Assembly (NCBI GenBank): GCA_964641415.1
Contig: CAZXMW010000007.1
Span: forward strand, 1-64,000
Reading direction: 5' to 3'
DNA length: 64,000 nucleotides
DNA from: JAHECW01 sp964641415
Lineage (GTDB): Bacteria; Acidobacteriota; Thermoanaerobaculia; Thermoanaerobaculales; Sulfomarinibacteraceae
Shown in pieces: positions 32,390 to 41,370 of the stretch (position 1 is the first letter of the stretch; every line of letters begins with the position of its first letter). The notes beneath the pieces were generated by a model. The model did no database searches. It saw only the letters and a program-made list of their open reading frames with translations, and was not told the DNA's origin. A program made the position numbers and the translations under genes.

Positions 32390-33748
32390 TCACTGGATGT
32401 AGCCGAGGGCCTTGAGCTGTTCGACGGTCTCGGCGTCAAGCTTGGTATCGGCCAGGCGATCGAGCGATCCGAGCCCCTCGGAGATGAGTCCTACGCAATG
32501 AAGCAGATCCGAGCTCGGCCGGCGGTCCGGACCGACCAGGTCGTGCTCCTCCTGCGGATCGACGGTGAGGTCGAAGAGCGAGTGCCGGTTGTTCTTGAGC
32601 CGGAGAATTTCCTTTCTCGCGCCCTCGACGACGGCCACCGAGAGCAGCCCCCGGGACCGTTTCCGGTCGTCGTCGCGCTCGCTGTGGACCGCCCCTTTGT
32701 GCGCCTGATAGCACAGGGCCCGTTCGGCCGGCAGCGGGCCGCCGGCGGCGATCGTCGACCAGCTGAGGCCGTCGAAGCGAGTCGGAACCTCGAGGCCGAG
32801 CAGACCGAGCACGGTGGGCGCGATGTCGAGGATGGTCGCCTGGCGGGCGGTGGCGCCCGGCACGATCGTTCCCTGCCACACCATCCCGAACGGAATCCTC
32901 AGCGACGGCTCGTACAGGTAGCGCCCGTGTCCCCAGTAATCGTGCTCGCCCAGACTCTCGCCGTGGTCTGCGACGAAGATGACGACCATCCGTTCGGGGT
33001 CCAGGTGGCTGCGCAGGCCGTCGACGAGCCGACCGACGGACCGGTCGACCGCTGCCACCTCGGTGTCGTATCGATCGCTCCGGGACGGGTCGCGATCCTC
33101 GATGCCCAGGCGCTCGGCATAGAAGTCGTGAAAGCGGTAGGGCGCGTGGGGCTCGACGTAGTGGACCCACAGGAAGACCGGCGGCTGCGGCTCGGTCGCG
33201 AACAGTCGGTCAACCCAGTCGAGCGCCTCGTCGGTGACGTCCTCGGCCGTCGCCTCGCGGTTGAGCAGCCCGAACCAGCGCCGCCTGGTGAAGACCTCCT
33301 GATAGATGTCGAAGTGCTCACCGAGCCGGGTCAGCCGGTCCTTCAGCGTCCAGTTGCTGACGAAGGCGGCAGTGGTCCAGCCCTGTGCCGAGAGGACCCG
33401 CGGCAGGCTCTCGAGGTCGGCGCCCATCCGCAGACCGTTGCGCGTCGCACCGTGCTCGTGGGGCTCGATACCGGTGATCATCGAGCACAGGGCGGGCCCG
33501 GTGAGCGGCTCCACAGTGCGTGCCGCGTCGAACCTGAATCCGCTGTCGAGCAGGGCATCGATTGCCGGCGAGGTGTTTCGCGAGTAACCGTACCCCGACA
33601 GGCGGTCGGCGCGCAGGGCGTCGACCGAGATGATGACCACCGCATCCGGCGACCCGGCCGCGTCGCCGGGCGTCGGGATGAAACAGGCTGCTCCGAGAAG
33701 GGTCGAAACGATCCGGTTGATCGATCCAGGGCGGCTCACGAGTCTCAT
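32390..33748 (-). CDS. Exported sulfatase-fold hydrolase
   Basis: A 452-residue alkaline-phosphatase-superfamily enzyme. An N-terminal hydrophobic segment (INRIVSTLLGAACFIP) suggests export. Metal ligands are in VIISVDALRADRL and VIFVADHGESLGEHDYWGHG. The nucleophile region reads TVEPLTGPALCSMITG, so Thr occupies the position where true sulfatases have Cys or Ser for formylglycine. It is therefore more like the Thr-based phosphotransferase/hydrolase branch. The ATG at 33748 was chosen for AAGGGAG upstream and the signal-like start. The substrate is unknown. It is divergent from the response regulator gene. Confidence 0.8.
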   Translation of the reverse strand: MRLVSRPGSINRIVSTLLGAACFIPTPGDAAGSPDAVVIISVDALRADRLSGYGYSRNTSPAIDALLDSGFRFDAARTVEPLTGPALCSMITGIEPHEHGATRNGLRMGADLESLPRVLSAQGWTTAAFVSNWTLKDRLTRLGEHFDIYQEVFTRRRWFGLLNREATAEDVTDEALDWVDRLFATEPQPPVFLWVHYVEPHAPYRFHDFYAERLGIEDRDPSRSDRYDTEVAAVDRSVGRLVDGLRSHLDPERMVVIFVADHGESLGEHDYWGHGRYLYEPSLRIPFGMVWQGTIVPGATARQATILDIAPTVLGLLGLEVPTRFDGLSWSTIAAGGPLPAERALCYQAHKGAVHSERDDDRKRSRGLLSVAVVEGARKEILRLKNNRHSLFDLTVDPQEEHDLVGPDRRPSSDLLHCVGLISEGLGSLDRLADTKLDAETVEQLKALGYIQ

Positions 33749-33906
33749 CGGCAGCACTCCCTTACGCACGACGGCCGACATTCTACAGCCTCCCCGACCC
33801 TGAATGCAGCGCTCGACGACAGTCCGTTGTGCTCCGTCCGGAAACACCGAATCTCGATGTGACACGGGCCTGCCGCGGCGTCCAGGTGAATCTGCACTCC
33901 CGATTC

Positions 33907-33922
33907 TGGCATCCGGCTTGCT
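33907..33922 (+). promoter_or_regulatory. Candidate sigma-54 promoter of the response regulator gene
   Basis: TGGCAT-N5-TTGCT with GG and GC ten bases apart, preceded by C. It differs from TGGCAC-N5-TTGCT at one base. The start would be near 33933, leaving only ~12 nt before the ATG but still including GGAGG. Confidence 0.5.
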
Positions 33923-33944
33923 ACTTCCTCGGCCGGAGGCGGCA

Positions 33945-34328
33945 ATGCTGAAGCGCCCGAACCGCACCGACACGACCCGTCCGAGAGTGCTGTTGGTCGA
34001 CGACGACCTGGCAGTCCTCGAGGTGCTGACTCACTGGCTCGAGGAGTCGTGCCACGCCGAGGTCACCGCGTTCGGCTCGGCCGAGGAGGTGATGGCCGTC
34101 ATCACGCCGGAGAGCTTCGACGTCTGCGTCCTCGACTACTGTCTGACCGGCGCCGACGGTCTGACACTCGGCGCCATGCTGCGCGAGCTCAATCCCTCGG
34201 CGCGTCTGATCCTGGTTTCGGGCGAGCTGTCGCGCACGGTCGAGACCCTGGCACACGAGCACGGCTTCGGCCGCATCTTCACCAAACCGATCGCGCTGGA
34301 AACCCTGCGCAAGGCGATCGTCCACTGA
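33945..34328 (+). CDS. Single-domain response regulator
   Basis: A 127-residue receiver domain with no output domain. It has the acidic pair in RVLLVDDDLAVLEVL, a phospho-acceptor Asp in VCVLDYCLTGADG, the Ser of LILVSGE and the conserved Lys in IFTKPIAL. GGAGG lies six bases before the ATG at 33945; the upstream in-frame extension has no receiver homology. It is likely to pass phosphate or act as a phosphate sink. It lies 52 bp upstream of the sigma-54 activator gene on the same strand. Confidence 0.88.
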   Translation: MLKRPNRTDTTRPRVLLVDDDLAVLEVLTHWLEESCHAEVTAFGSAEEVMAVITPESFDVCVLDYCLTGADGLTLGAMLRELNPSARLILVSGELSRTVETLAHEHGFGRIFTKPIALETLRKAIVH

Positions 34329-34380
34329 CACGCCGGACGACCGGCAGACCCCCCTGCGTCGTCGGCTACACTGGGTGCGG

Positions 34381-35865
34381 ATGAGCACCTTCGACCGGAA
34401 CTGGCGCGAGCTCCAGCTCGAGACCCTGGTCGATTTTTCGCTCACCATCGGCGGCGTCCGTCCGGAGGAGGAGCTCGCCGAGGAGCTCCTCAATCGCGCA
34501 GTCGGCACCCTCGATGGCGGATCGGGGCTGGTCGCGACCCTCCACCCGGGCGGCCGCGAGGCGGTGGTCCGCTCCCACGGGCTTCCGGCCAGCTTCGAAG
34601 CCGTGCGCTCGCTGTTCCCGCCGGAGCTCCTCGAGCAGCTCGCCGCCGGCCGCTTCGTCCGCGTCCAGAGAGACGCCGGCGAGCCGCCGTACGAGCTGCT
34701 GGCGGCGCCGCTTCGCGCCGGTCGCGAGCTCCTCGGGGTGGTGGTGTTGGGCGACAAGGAGGCGCGGGCCGGCCGCATCGCGTTCGCCGACAGCGACGCG
34801 CGGTTTTTGCTCGCCCTGGGCAGCATGGTCGCGATCGCCGTGGCGACCTCGCGCCGGATCGCCGCCATCGAGAGGGATCGGCAGCGTCTGGCCGACGAGA
34901 ACCGCGAGCTGCGCGACACCGCCCGCCGGGAGGGATTCGTCGGCGAGGCGCCACCGGTGAGCGAGATGCTCGAGACCGTCCGGAGGGTCGCCCCGACCGG
35001 CGCCAACGTCATGCTTCGAGGCGAGTCCGGCGTCGGCAAGGAACGGGTCGCCAGGTTGCTGCACTCGTTTTCCGAGCGGGCCGCCGGAGTTTTCGTGCCG
35101 CTCAATTGTGCCGCCCTGCCCGAGACCCTCCTCGAAGCCGAGCTGTTCGGCATCGAGGAGGGCGTCGCCACCGGCGTCCAGCGTCGCCTCGGCAAAATCG
35201 AGCTCGCCGGCGGCGGCATCCTGTTCCTCGATGAGGTCGGCGATCTGACACCCGCCCTTCAGGCCAAGCTGCTGCGGGTGGTTCAGGAACGCGAGTTCGA
35301 ACGGCTCGGCGGCCGCGAGCGAATCCCGGTCGACCTGCATCTGGTGACCGCCACCCACCGCGATCTCGAGGCCATGGTCGCGGAGGGCGCGTTCAGGCAG
35401 GATCTCTACTACCGCCTTCGGGTCGTGGTGATCCCCATCGCGCCGTTGCGCGACCGGCGGACCGACATCCCGCTGCTGGTCCGACATTTCCTCGAGCTCT
35501 ACGGTGAACGATTCAAGCGACCCGGGCTCAAGCTGTCTCGCGAGGCGCTGACCGCGCTGATGGCTCACCCGTTTCCGGGCAACGTCCGGGAGCTCGAGAA
35601 CGTCCTCCAGTCCGCCATTGCCCTCGCTCCGAGCGACGTCATCACCGAGGAAGACCTCCGGCTCCGGTCGGAGGTTCCCGCCGAGTCGACCACCGACCGG
35701 AGTCTGTCGCTCGAGGCGCTGGAGCGAATGCACATCGAGCGGGTCCTCGATTCGGTCGATGGAAACCAGGCCGCCGCGGCCCGGGTGCTGGGGATCGACC
35801 GATCGACGCTGTATCGCAAGATGCGGCGAATTGCATCTTTTGATGCAAAACGCAACATCGACTGA
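34381..35865 (+). CDS. GAF-AAA+-Fis activator with variant GAFTGA loop (GVATGV)
   Basis: A 494-residue NtrC-type bacterial enhancer-binding protein. A GAF-like sensor (about 15-160) precedes a short coiled linker. The AAA+ domain has Walker A GESGVGKE near 214 and Walker B LFLDEVGD near 282. The sigma-54-contacting loop, normally GAFTGA, reads GVATGV (261-266), lacking the conserved Phe. A Fis HTH ends the protein (NQAAAARVLGIDRSTLYRKM). TACACT eight bases before the ATG suggests a leaderless transcript. Two inverted-repeat boxes and a near-perfect sigma-54 promoter lie just downstream, so it probably activates the next operon. Confidence 0.88.
   Translation: MSTFDRNWRELQLETLVDFSLTIGGVRPEEELAEELLNRAVGTLDGGSGLVATLHPGGREAVVRSHGLPASFEAVRSLFPPELLEQLAAGRFVRVQRDAGEPPYELLAAPLRAGRELLGVVVLGDKEARAGRIAFADSDARFLLALGSMVAIAVATSRRIAAIERDRQRLADENRELRDTARREGFVGEAPPVSEMLETVRRVAPTGANVMLRGESGVGKERVARLLHSFSERAAGVFVPLNCAALPETLLEAELFGIEEGVATGVQRRLGKIELAGGGILFLDEVGDLTPALQAKLLRVVQEREFERLGGRERIPVDLHLVTATHRDLEAMVAEGAFRQDLYYRLRVVVIPIAPLRDRRTDIPLLVRHFLELYGERFKRPGLKLSREALTALMAHPFPGNVRELENVLQSAIALAPSDVITEEDLRLRSEVPAESTTDRSLSLEALERMHIERVLDSVDGNQAAAARVLGIDRSTLYRKMRRIASFDAKRNID
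35842..35856. promoter_or_regulatory. Candidate activator-binding site 1
   Basis: On the minus strand it reads GTTGCGTTTTGCATC and matches site 2 at 13 of 15 positions. It lies about 144 bp upstream of the predicted sigma-54 start, inside the 3' end of the activator gene. It partly overlaps a perfect inverted repeat TTGCATC/GATGCAA at 35831-35848. Confidence 0.5.
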
Positions 35866-35919
35866 ATCTTCTCTCTCAAAACAACTTGGCGGAAGTCCAG
35901 AGAGGAATTCAGAGAAAAC

Positions 35920-35934
35920 GTTGCGTCTTGCAAC
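35920..35934. promoter_or_regulatory. Candidate activator-binding site 2
   Basis: GTTGCGTCTTGCAAC, a palindrome with 5-bp arms GTTGC/GCAAC and a 5-bp centre. It is centred about 65 bp upstream of the predicted sigma-54 start, a usual enhancer distance. Confidence 0.55.
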
Positions 35935-35965
35935 GATCGCTCTGTCGTCACGTGCCGGCACAGGC

Positions 35966-35981
35966 TGGCACGAAACTTGCC
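35966..35981 (+). promoter_or_regulatory. Sigma-54 promoter of the partner-switch operon
   Basis: TGGCAC-GAAAC-TTGC, preceded by C, matches the YTGGCACGRNNNTTGCW consensus at all but the last position. The start site would be near 35992, 14 bases before the small membrane-protein gene. Confidence 0.8.
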
Positions 35982-36005
35982 ATCCAGATCGGCGGAGGTT
36001 GTGCG

Positions 36006-36158
36006 ATGAGGTCCCTTGCACTTGTCAAGGTTTCCGGTGTAATACTGGCGGTCGCTGCCGCCGCTGTCGCCGCCCAGCTCGGGAACCTCAGCTTCGAAAT
36101 ACCCTCTCAGCAGCTGCGGCTCGCGTGGACCCTGACTCGCGTTCTGATACAGTTGTAG
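36006..36158 (+). CDS. Small single-pass membrane protein, unknown
   Basis: A 50-residue frame with GGAGG seven bases before the ATG. Residues 6-26 (LVKVSGVILAVAAAAVAAQLG) form one hydrophobic helix; a short amphipathic tail follows. It is the first gene after the sigma-54 promoter and ends 7 bp before the anti-sigma gene. No family was recognised. Position and ribosome-binding site favour a real gene, possibly a membrane anchor for the following switch proteins. Confidence 0.55.
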   Translation: MRSLALVKVSGVILAVAAAAVAAQLGNLSFEIPSQQLRLAWTLTRVLIQL

Positions 36159-36165
36159 ACTCATC

Positions 36166-36582
36166 ATGGAGGTCGTGCTGCACCTTCCTGTGGTGCCGAA
36201 CATCGAGCTGGTCGCTGCGAAAGCCGTGGAAACCATTGGCAGCGCGCTCGGCATGCACCGGACCCGCGTCGAAGCCGCCAGCGTCGCTGTCGTCGAGGCC
36301 TGCCTCAACGCCATGGAGCACGGAGGCGGACAGATGGTGGTCCGGATGGCGGCCGACGACCGGGACGAGACGCCGAGCCTGGTCATCGAGGTCGAGGACC
36401 AGGGTGGAGGGTTCGACCCCTCGACGGTCCCCCGCACCACCGCGTCCCGCGTTCACGGGTGCACGACCAAGCGGGGCTGGGGCCTGACGCTCATCCGCGA
36501 GCTCATGGACGAGGTGCAGATCCGATCCCACCCCGGCAGAACCCTGGTCAGAATGCGCAAGTACGTGGAGAGTGCACCATGA
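36166..36582 (+). CDS. Anti-sigma-factor serine kinase-like ATPase (RsbW/SpoIIAB type)
   Basis: A 138-residue GHKL ATP-binding domain alone. The N box is VVEACLNAMEHGG, the G1 box VEDQGGGFDP and the G2 region TKRGWGLTLIRELMDEV. Such proteins bind a sigma factor or phosphorylate a STAS partner. Its stop overlaps the STAS start (ATGA), and a PP2C phosphatase follows, giving a complete partner-switching cassette. No sigma factor gene is seen nearby, so the final target is unknown. Confidence 0.88.
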   Translation: MEVVLHLPVVPNIELVAAKAVETIGSALGMHRTRVEAASVAVVEACLNAMEHGGGQMVVRMAADDRDETPSLVIEVEDQGGGFDPSTVPRTTASRVHGCTTKRGWGLTLIRELMDEVQIRSHPGRTLVRMRKYVESAP

Positions 36583-36933
36583 ACGACGAACAGATGCAGC
36601 TGTCGACCGATGTCGTGACCGACGGGCTCGGCGTCATCGCCGCAGCTGGCTATATCAACAACGAAGGCGGCCAGGCGATCGCCAACGCCGCCCACGACCT
36701 CATCGACAGGGGCTGCGCGACCCTGCTCATCGATCTCGACGGCACTCGGATCATCAACTCGATCGGAGTTTCGATCCTGCTCGAGATCATGGAAAAGCTG
36801 CTCGATGACAAGGGGCGGCTCGCCTTCTGCAACCTGACGCCGACCATCTCCAAGACCTTCGAGATCATGGGACTGGTCCAGTACGCGACGATCTACGCCG
36901 ATCGGGAATCCGCCCACGCGGCGCTCACCGGCC

Positions 36934-36947
<14 letters not shown>
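36579..36947 (+). CDS. STAS-domain anti-anti-sigma factor
   Basis: A 122-residue single STAS domain. GVIAAAGYINNEGGQAIANAA is the first strand-helix unit; LLIDLDGTRIINSIGVSILLEIME holds the phosphorylatable serine in NSIGVS. It would bind the RsbW-like kinase when unphosphorylated. The ATG lies in the stop of the kinase gene, and the PP2C gene starts 14 bp before its own end, so all three are coupled. Confidence 0.9.
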
Positions 36948-38541
<1,594 letters not shown>

Positions 38542-38786
38542 AGCGTCACGGTTCGCGCCCACGATGGACATCGGCTGGGCTCGGCGCCGGTTCAACCGCT
38601 TCAGAAATCCACGGGGCGCCGAACGCAGCGAGGCCCACGTGGATTTCTGAGGGCAGGCGGGTGGAGGGGCGGGGCTCGGCTCCGAGCGCAGGGGCTGACG
38701 AACGCTCGCGTTCGAAAGACCCGAGTACCGAAGACGAAAGCCGCCGGCCGTCAGGGCCGGAGGCGGAGGGTCGGCCGGCTCGGCCG
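38542..38786. repeat. Spacer with long inverted repeat
   Basis: No gene. A perfect 13-bp inverted repeat, TCAGAAATCCACG at 38601-38613 and its complement at 38638-38650, has a 24-base loop. A second GC-rich region follows with short CGAACGCTCGCGTTCG and CCGGCCGTCAGGGCCGG palindromes. There is no T-run, so a simple terminator is not indicated; it separates two convergent genes. Confidence 0.6.
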
Positions 38787-40556
38787 CTACTCGGCGTAGA
38801 GCTCCTCGATGAGCTCCGTGTAGTCCTTCTCGACGACCCGCCGCTTGACCTTGAGGGTCGGCGTCAGGTGGCCGCCCTCGATGGACAGCATCAGCGGCAG
38901 GACGACGAACTTCTTGATCTGCTCGTAGCGGGCCAGGGTGGCGTTGGTCTCGTCGATGACCCGGGCGTAGCTCTTGGCCAGCGTCGGGTGCGTCGTGAGT
39001 TCCTCCACCGAGTCGTAGCTGACTCCCTCTGCGTGCGCCCAGCTCTCGAGCTCCTCCTGGTTGGGCGACAGCAGAGCGACGATATAGGGCCGCCGGTCGC
39101 CGATCAGAACCGCGTTGTCGATCAACGGCGACCGCTTGAGCTCGTTCTCGATCGGCTGGGGTGCGACGTTCTTGCCGCCCGCGGTGACGATGATGTCCTT
39201 CTTACGGTCGGTGATCTTGATGAAGCCGTCGGCGTCGATCTCGGCGATGTCGCCGGTCTTGAAGAAACCGTCCCCGTCGAAGACCTCGGCGGTCTTGTCC
39301 GGCAGGTTCCAGTAGCCGGTCATGACGTTGGGCCCGCGAACGCAGAGCTCGCCGTCGTCGGCGATCTTGACCTCGACGTCGCGGATCGCCTTGCCGATGG
39401 TGCCGATCCGGGTCATACCCGGATCAGCGCCGTTGACGCCGATCACCGGCGAGGTCTCGGTGAGGCCGTACCCTTCGAGGATCCGAACACCGATGGAGTG
39501 GAAGAACTCGTTGACGAAGGGCGGCAGCGGCGCTCCGCCCGAAATACAGAACCGGACCCGGCCACCCAGGCCTTCACGCACCTTGGACAGCACCAGCTTG
39601 TCGGCGAGACCGTATGCGAGCCCGTCCGGCTTGTCGCCGGCCAATTCCTTCGGGTAGGCCTTGCGACCGGCGCCGACCGCCCAGTTGAACAGCGCCTGCC
39701 GCAGCGCCGGCGCGTGGCTCACCTTGTCCATGATCTTGTCGTAGACCTTTTCGTAAAACCGCGGCACACCGGCAAACACCGTCGGCTTGATGTCGGCCAC
39801 GAGATCGCCGACGTGGTAGACCGAGCAGTAGGCCTTGGTCACGGCCAGATACATGTAGAGATAGCCGATCATGCGCTCGAAGACGTGGCACAAGGGCAGG
39901 AACTCGAGCCCGAGATCGTCGGCGCGGACGGGCGCCCGATCGGACGACGCCAGCACGTTACTGACCAGGTTGTAGTGGGTCAGCGTCACACCCTTCGGGC
40001 GTCCCGTCGTGCCCGAGGTGTAGATCAGGGTCAGCACGTCGTCCGGCGCCACCGACTCGGCCCGCTGCCAGAAAAGGTCGCCGGCGTCCGTCTCGCCGCC
40101 CGAGTCGACGATCTCGTCCATCGGGATCACCCCGGCCGAGGTCGGGCCCTCGACCTGAATCAGGTGCCGGAGATCAGGGCAGGACGGCTTGGCCTGGAGG
40201 AACTTGGCCATCTGGTCGGCGTTTTCGACGACGGCTGCGACGGCGCCGGAGTCCTTGGCCTGGAACGCGACCTGGGACGCGTTGAGCGTCCCGTACACCG
40301 GCACGTCCACGGCGCCGAGATCGACCACGGCGAGATCGACCATGTGCCATTCCGGCCGATTGTCCGACAGCAGCATCACCCGGTCGCCCCGGGCCACACC
40401 GAGCTTCTCCAGTCCACGGGCGAGTCGCGAGGTTTGCTCGAAGAAGGCCGCCGAGCTGAGCACACGTCGTCCTTGCGGCGTGACGTGGAGGTAGTGCTCG
40501 TCGCGAGGAGCGTCGAACTCTCTGCGATACACGTGAAGGATGTTGTTCTCAGTCAT
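38787..40556 (-). CDS. Long-chain fatty acid-CoA ligase
   Basis: An AMP-forming acyl-CoA synthetase of 589 residues (FadD15/LACS type). The ATP motif TLIYTSGTTGRPKGV is near 176, the GYGLTETSP motif near 360 and FKTGDIAEIDADGFIKITDRKKD near 425. It activates long-chain fatty acids for beta-oxidation or lipid synthesis. It is overlapped by 8 bp by the TetR-type FadR-like gene upstream, so the two form an operon. No signal or membrane segment is seen. Confidence 0.92.
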   Translation of the reverse strand: MTENNILHVYRREFDAPRDEHYLHVTPQGRRVLSSAAFFEQTSRLARGLEKLGVARGDRVMLLSDNRPEWHMVDLAVVDLGAVDVPVYGTLNASQVAFQAKDSGAVAAVVENADQMAKFLQAKPSCPDLRHLIQVEGPTSAGVIPMDEIVDSGGETDAGDLFWQRAESVAPDDVLTLIYTSGTTGRPKGVTLTHYNLVSNVLASSDRAPVRADDLGLEFLPLCHVFERMIGYLYMYLAVTKAYCSVYHVGDLVADIKPTVFAGVPRFYEKVYDKIMDKVSHAPALRQALFNWAVGAGRKAYPKELAGDKPDGLAYGLADKLVLSKVREGLGGRVRFCISGGAPLPPFVNEFFHSIGVRILEGYGLTETSPVIGVNGADPGMTRIGTIGKAIRDVEVKIADDGELCVRGPNVMTGYWNLPDKTAEVFDGDGFFKTGDIAEIDADGFIKITDRKKDIIVTAGGKNVAPQPIENELKRSPLIDNAVLIGDRRPYIVALLSPNQEELESWAHAEGVSYDSVEELTTHPTLAKSYARVIDETNATLARYEQIKKFVVLPLMLSIEGGHLTPTLKVKRRVVEKDYTELIEELYAE

Positions 40557-41187
40557 GCAGCGTCTCCCCCCGCTCGCCGGGCGCCGCCATGCCCCGGATC
40601 AGGATCTCGAGCAGGGGCTCGGCATGGCGAACCAGATCGCTTGGCTGATCGGTGAGAATCCAGCTCATCACGAGCTCGTCAACTGCTCCGAACACCACGT
40701 TGGTCGCCAAACCGGAGCTGATGTCCCGACGGAACGCACCGACCCGCTGCCCCTCCTCGATGATCTCGCGTACCAGATTCAAATACACGCCGAGTTTACC
40801 ACGCGTGAACAGGCTCATGAACCGGCGCGAGTGACGGGTCTCGATCTGCAGAACGTGGGCCAGCGCCCGATCCTCGCCCAGGGTCTCGAGGTGCAGCCGC
40901 ACCATGATCCGGAGCTTCGCCACGGGGTCGACGAGCGTTGCGATCTTCTCCTCGAGCCGTCCGATGAACCGGCCGAGGACGTCGTCGAAAATGCTCAGCA
41001 GGAGATGCTCCTTGCCCTCGAAATAGAGGTACAGGGTGCCGTCCGCGACCTCGGCGGTCTTGGCGACATCGGTCATCCTGGCGGCGAAGTAACCCTTGCT
41101 CGCGAAGACCTCGGTGGCGGCGCGGAGGATCTTCTCGTGTTTGAGTTCACGTGCGTTGACACGGCTCGACGACAGATTGTTCGCCAT
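40549..41187 (-). CDS. TetR-family regulator, FadR-like
   Basis: A 212-residue repressor. The HTH (KILRAATEVFASKGYFAARMTDVAKTAEVADGTLY split over residues 18-53) is followed by a helical ligand-binding domain. The ATG at 41187 has GGAGG just upstream. An ATG at 41244 lies within a perfect operator palindrome and was not used. Gene order with acyl-CoA ligase and the TGAATGA/TCATTCA site both point to control by acyl-CoA, as in Bacillus or Thermus FadR. Confidence 0.88.
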   Translation of the reverse strand: MANNLSSSRVNARELKHEKILRAATEVFASKGYFAARMTDVAKTAEVADGTLYLYFEGKEHLLLSIFDDVLGRFIGRLEEKIATLVDPVAKLRIMVRLHLETLGEDRALAHVLQIETRHSRRFMSLFTRGKLGVYLNLVREIIEEGQRVGAFRRDISSGLATNVVFGAVDELVMSWILTDQPSDLVRHAEPLLEILIRGMAAPGERGETLHD

Positions 41188-41225
41188 GGGGCCTCCCACG
41201 CCCGGGGATGGAGCACCAGGCATGT

Positions 41226-41243
41226 TGAATGAACCGTCATTCA
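41226..41243. promoter_or_regulatory. FadR-type operator
   Basis: A perfect inverted repeat TGAATGA-ACCG-TCATTCA, 39 bp upstream of the TetR start. The arms equal those of the Bacillus FadR box (TGAATGA-N4-TCATTCA). It overlaps or follows the -10 of the tetR-ligase promoter and lies 128 bp from the divergent aminotransferase. Confidence 0.75.
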
Positions 41244-41272
41244 TGTTTCCACCTGCAGTGGCTGACTGTCAA
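41243..41272 (-). promoter_or_regulatory. Promoter of the tetR-acyl-CoA ligase operon
   Basis: TTGACA (41267-41272), an 18-bp spacer and AAACAT (41243-41248). The -35 is perfect, the -10 weak. The FadR-type box touches the -10. Confidence 0.5.
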
Positions 41273-41370
41273 GCGGGATCACGAACCCAAGCCGCGCATC
41301 GGGATCCCGAGGCACACGATCGACGGATTGCCGTTGTACCATTCTCTGCACCGGCGACGGGGGGTGCAAC

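Noticed and set aside
38661..40655. 664-codon plus-strand frame
   Set aside because: Antisense shadow of the acyl-CoA ligase gene; composition dominated by R, G, D and V.
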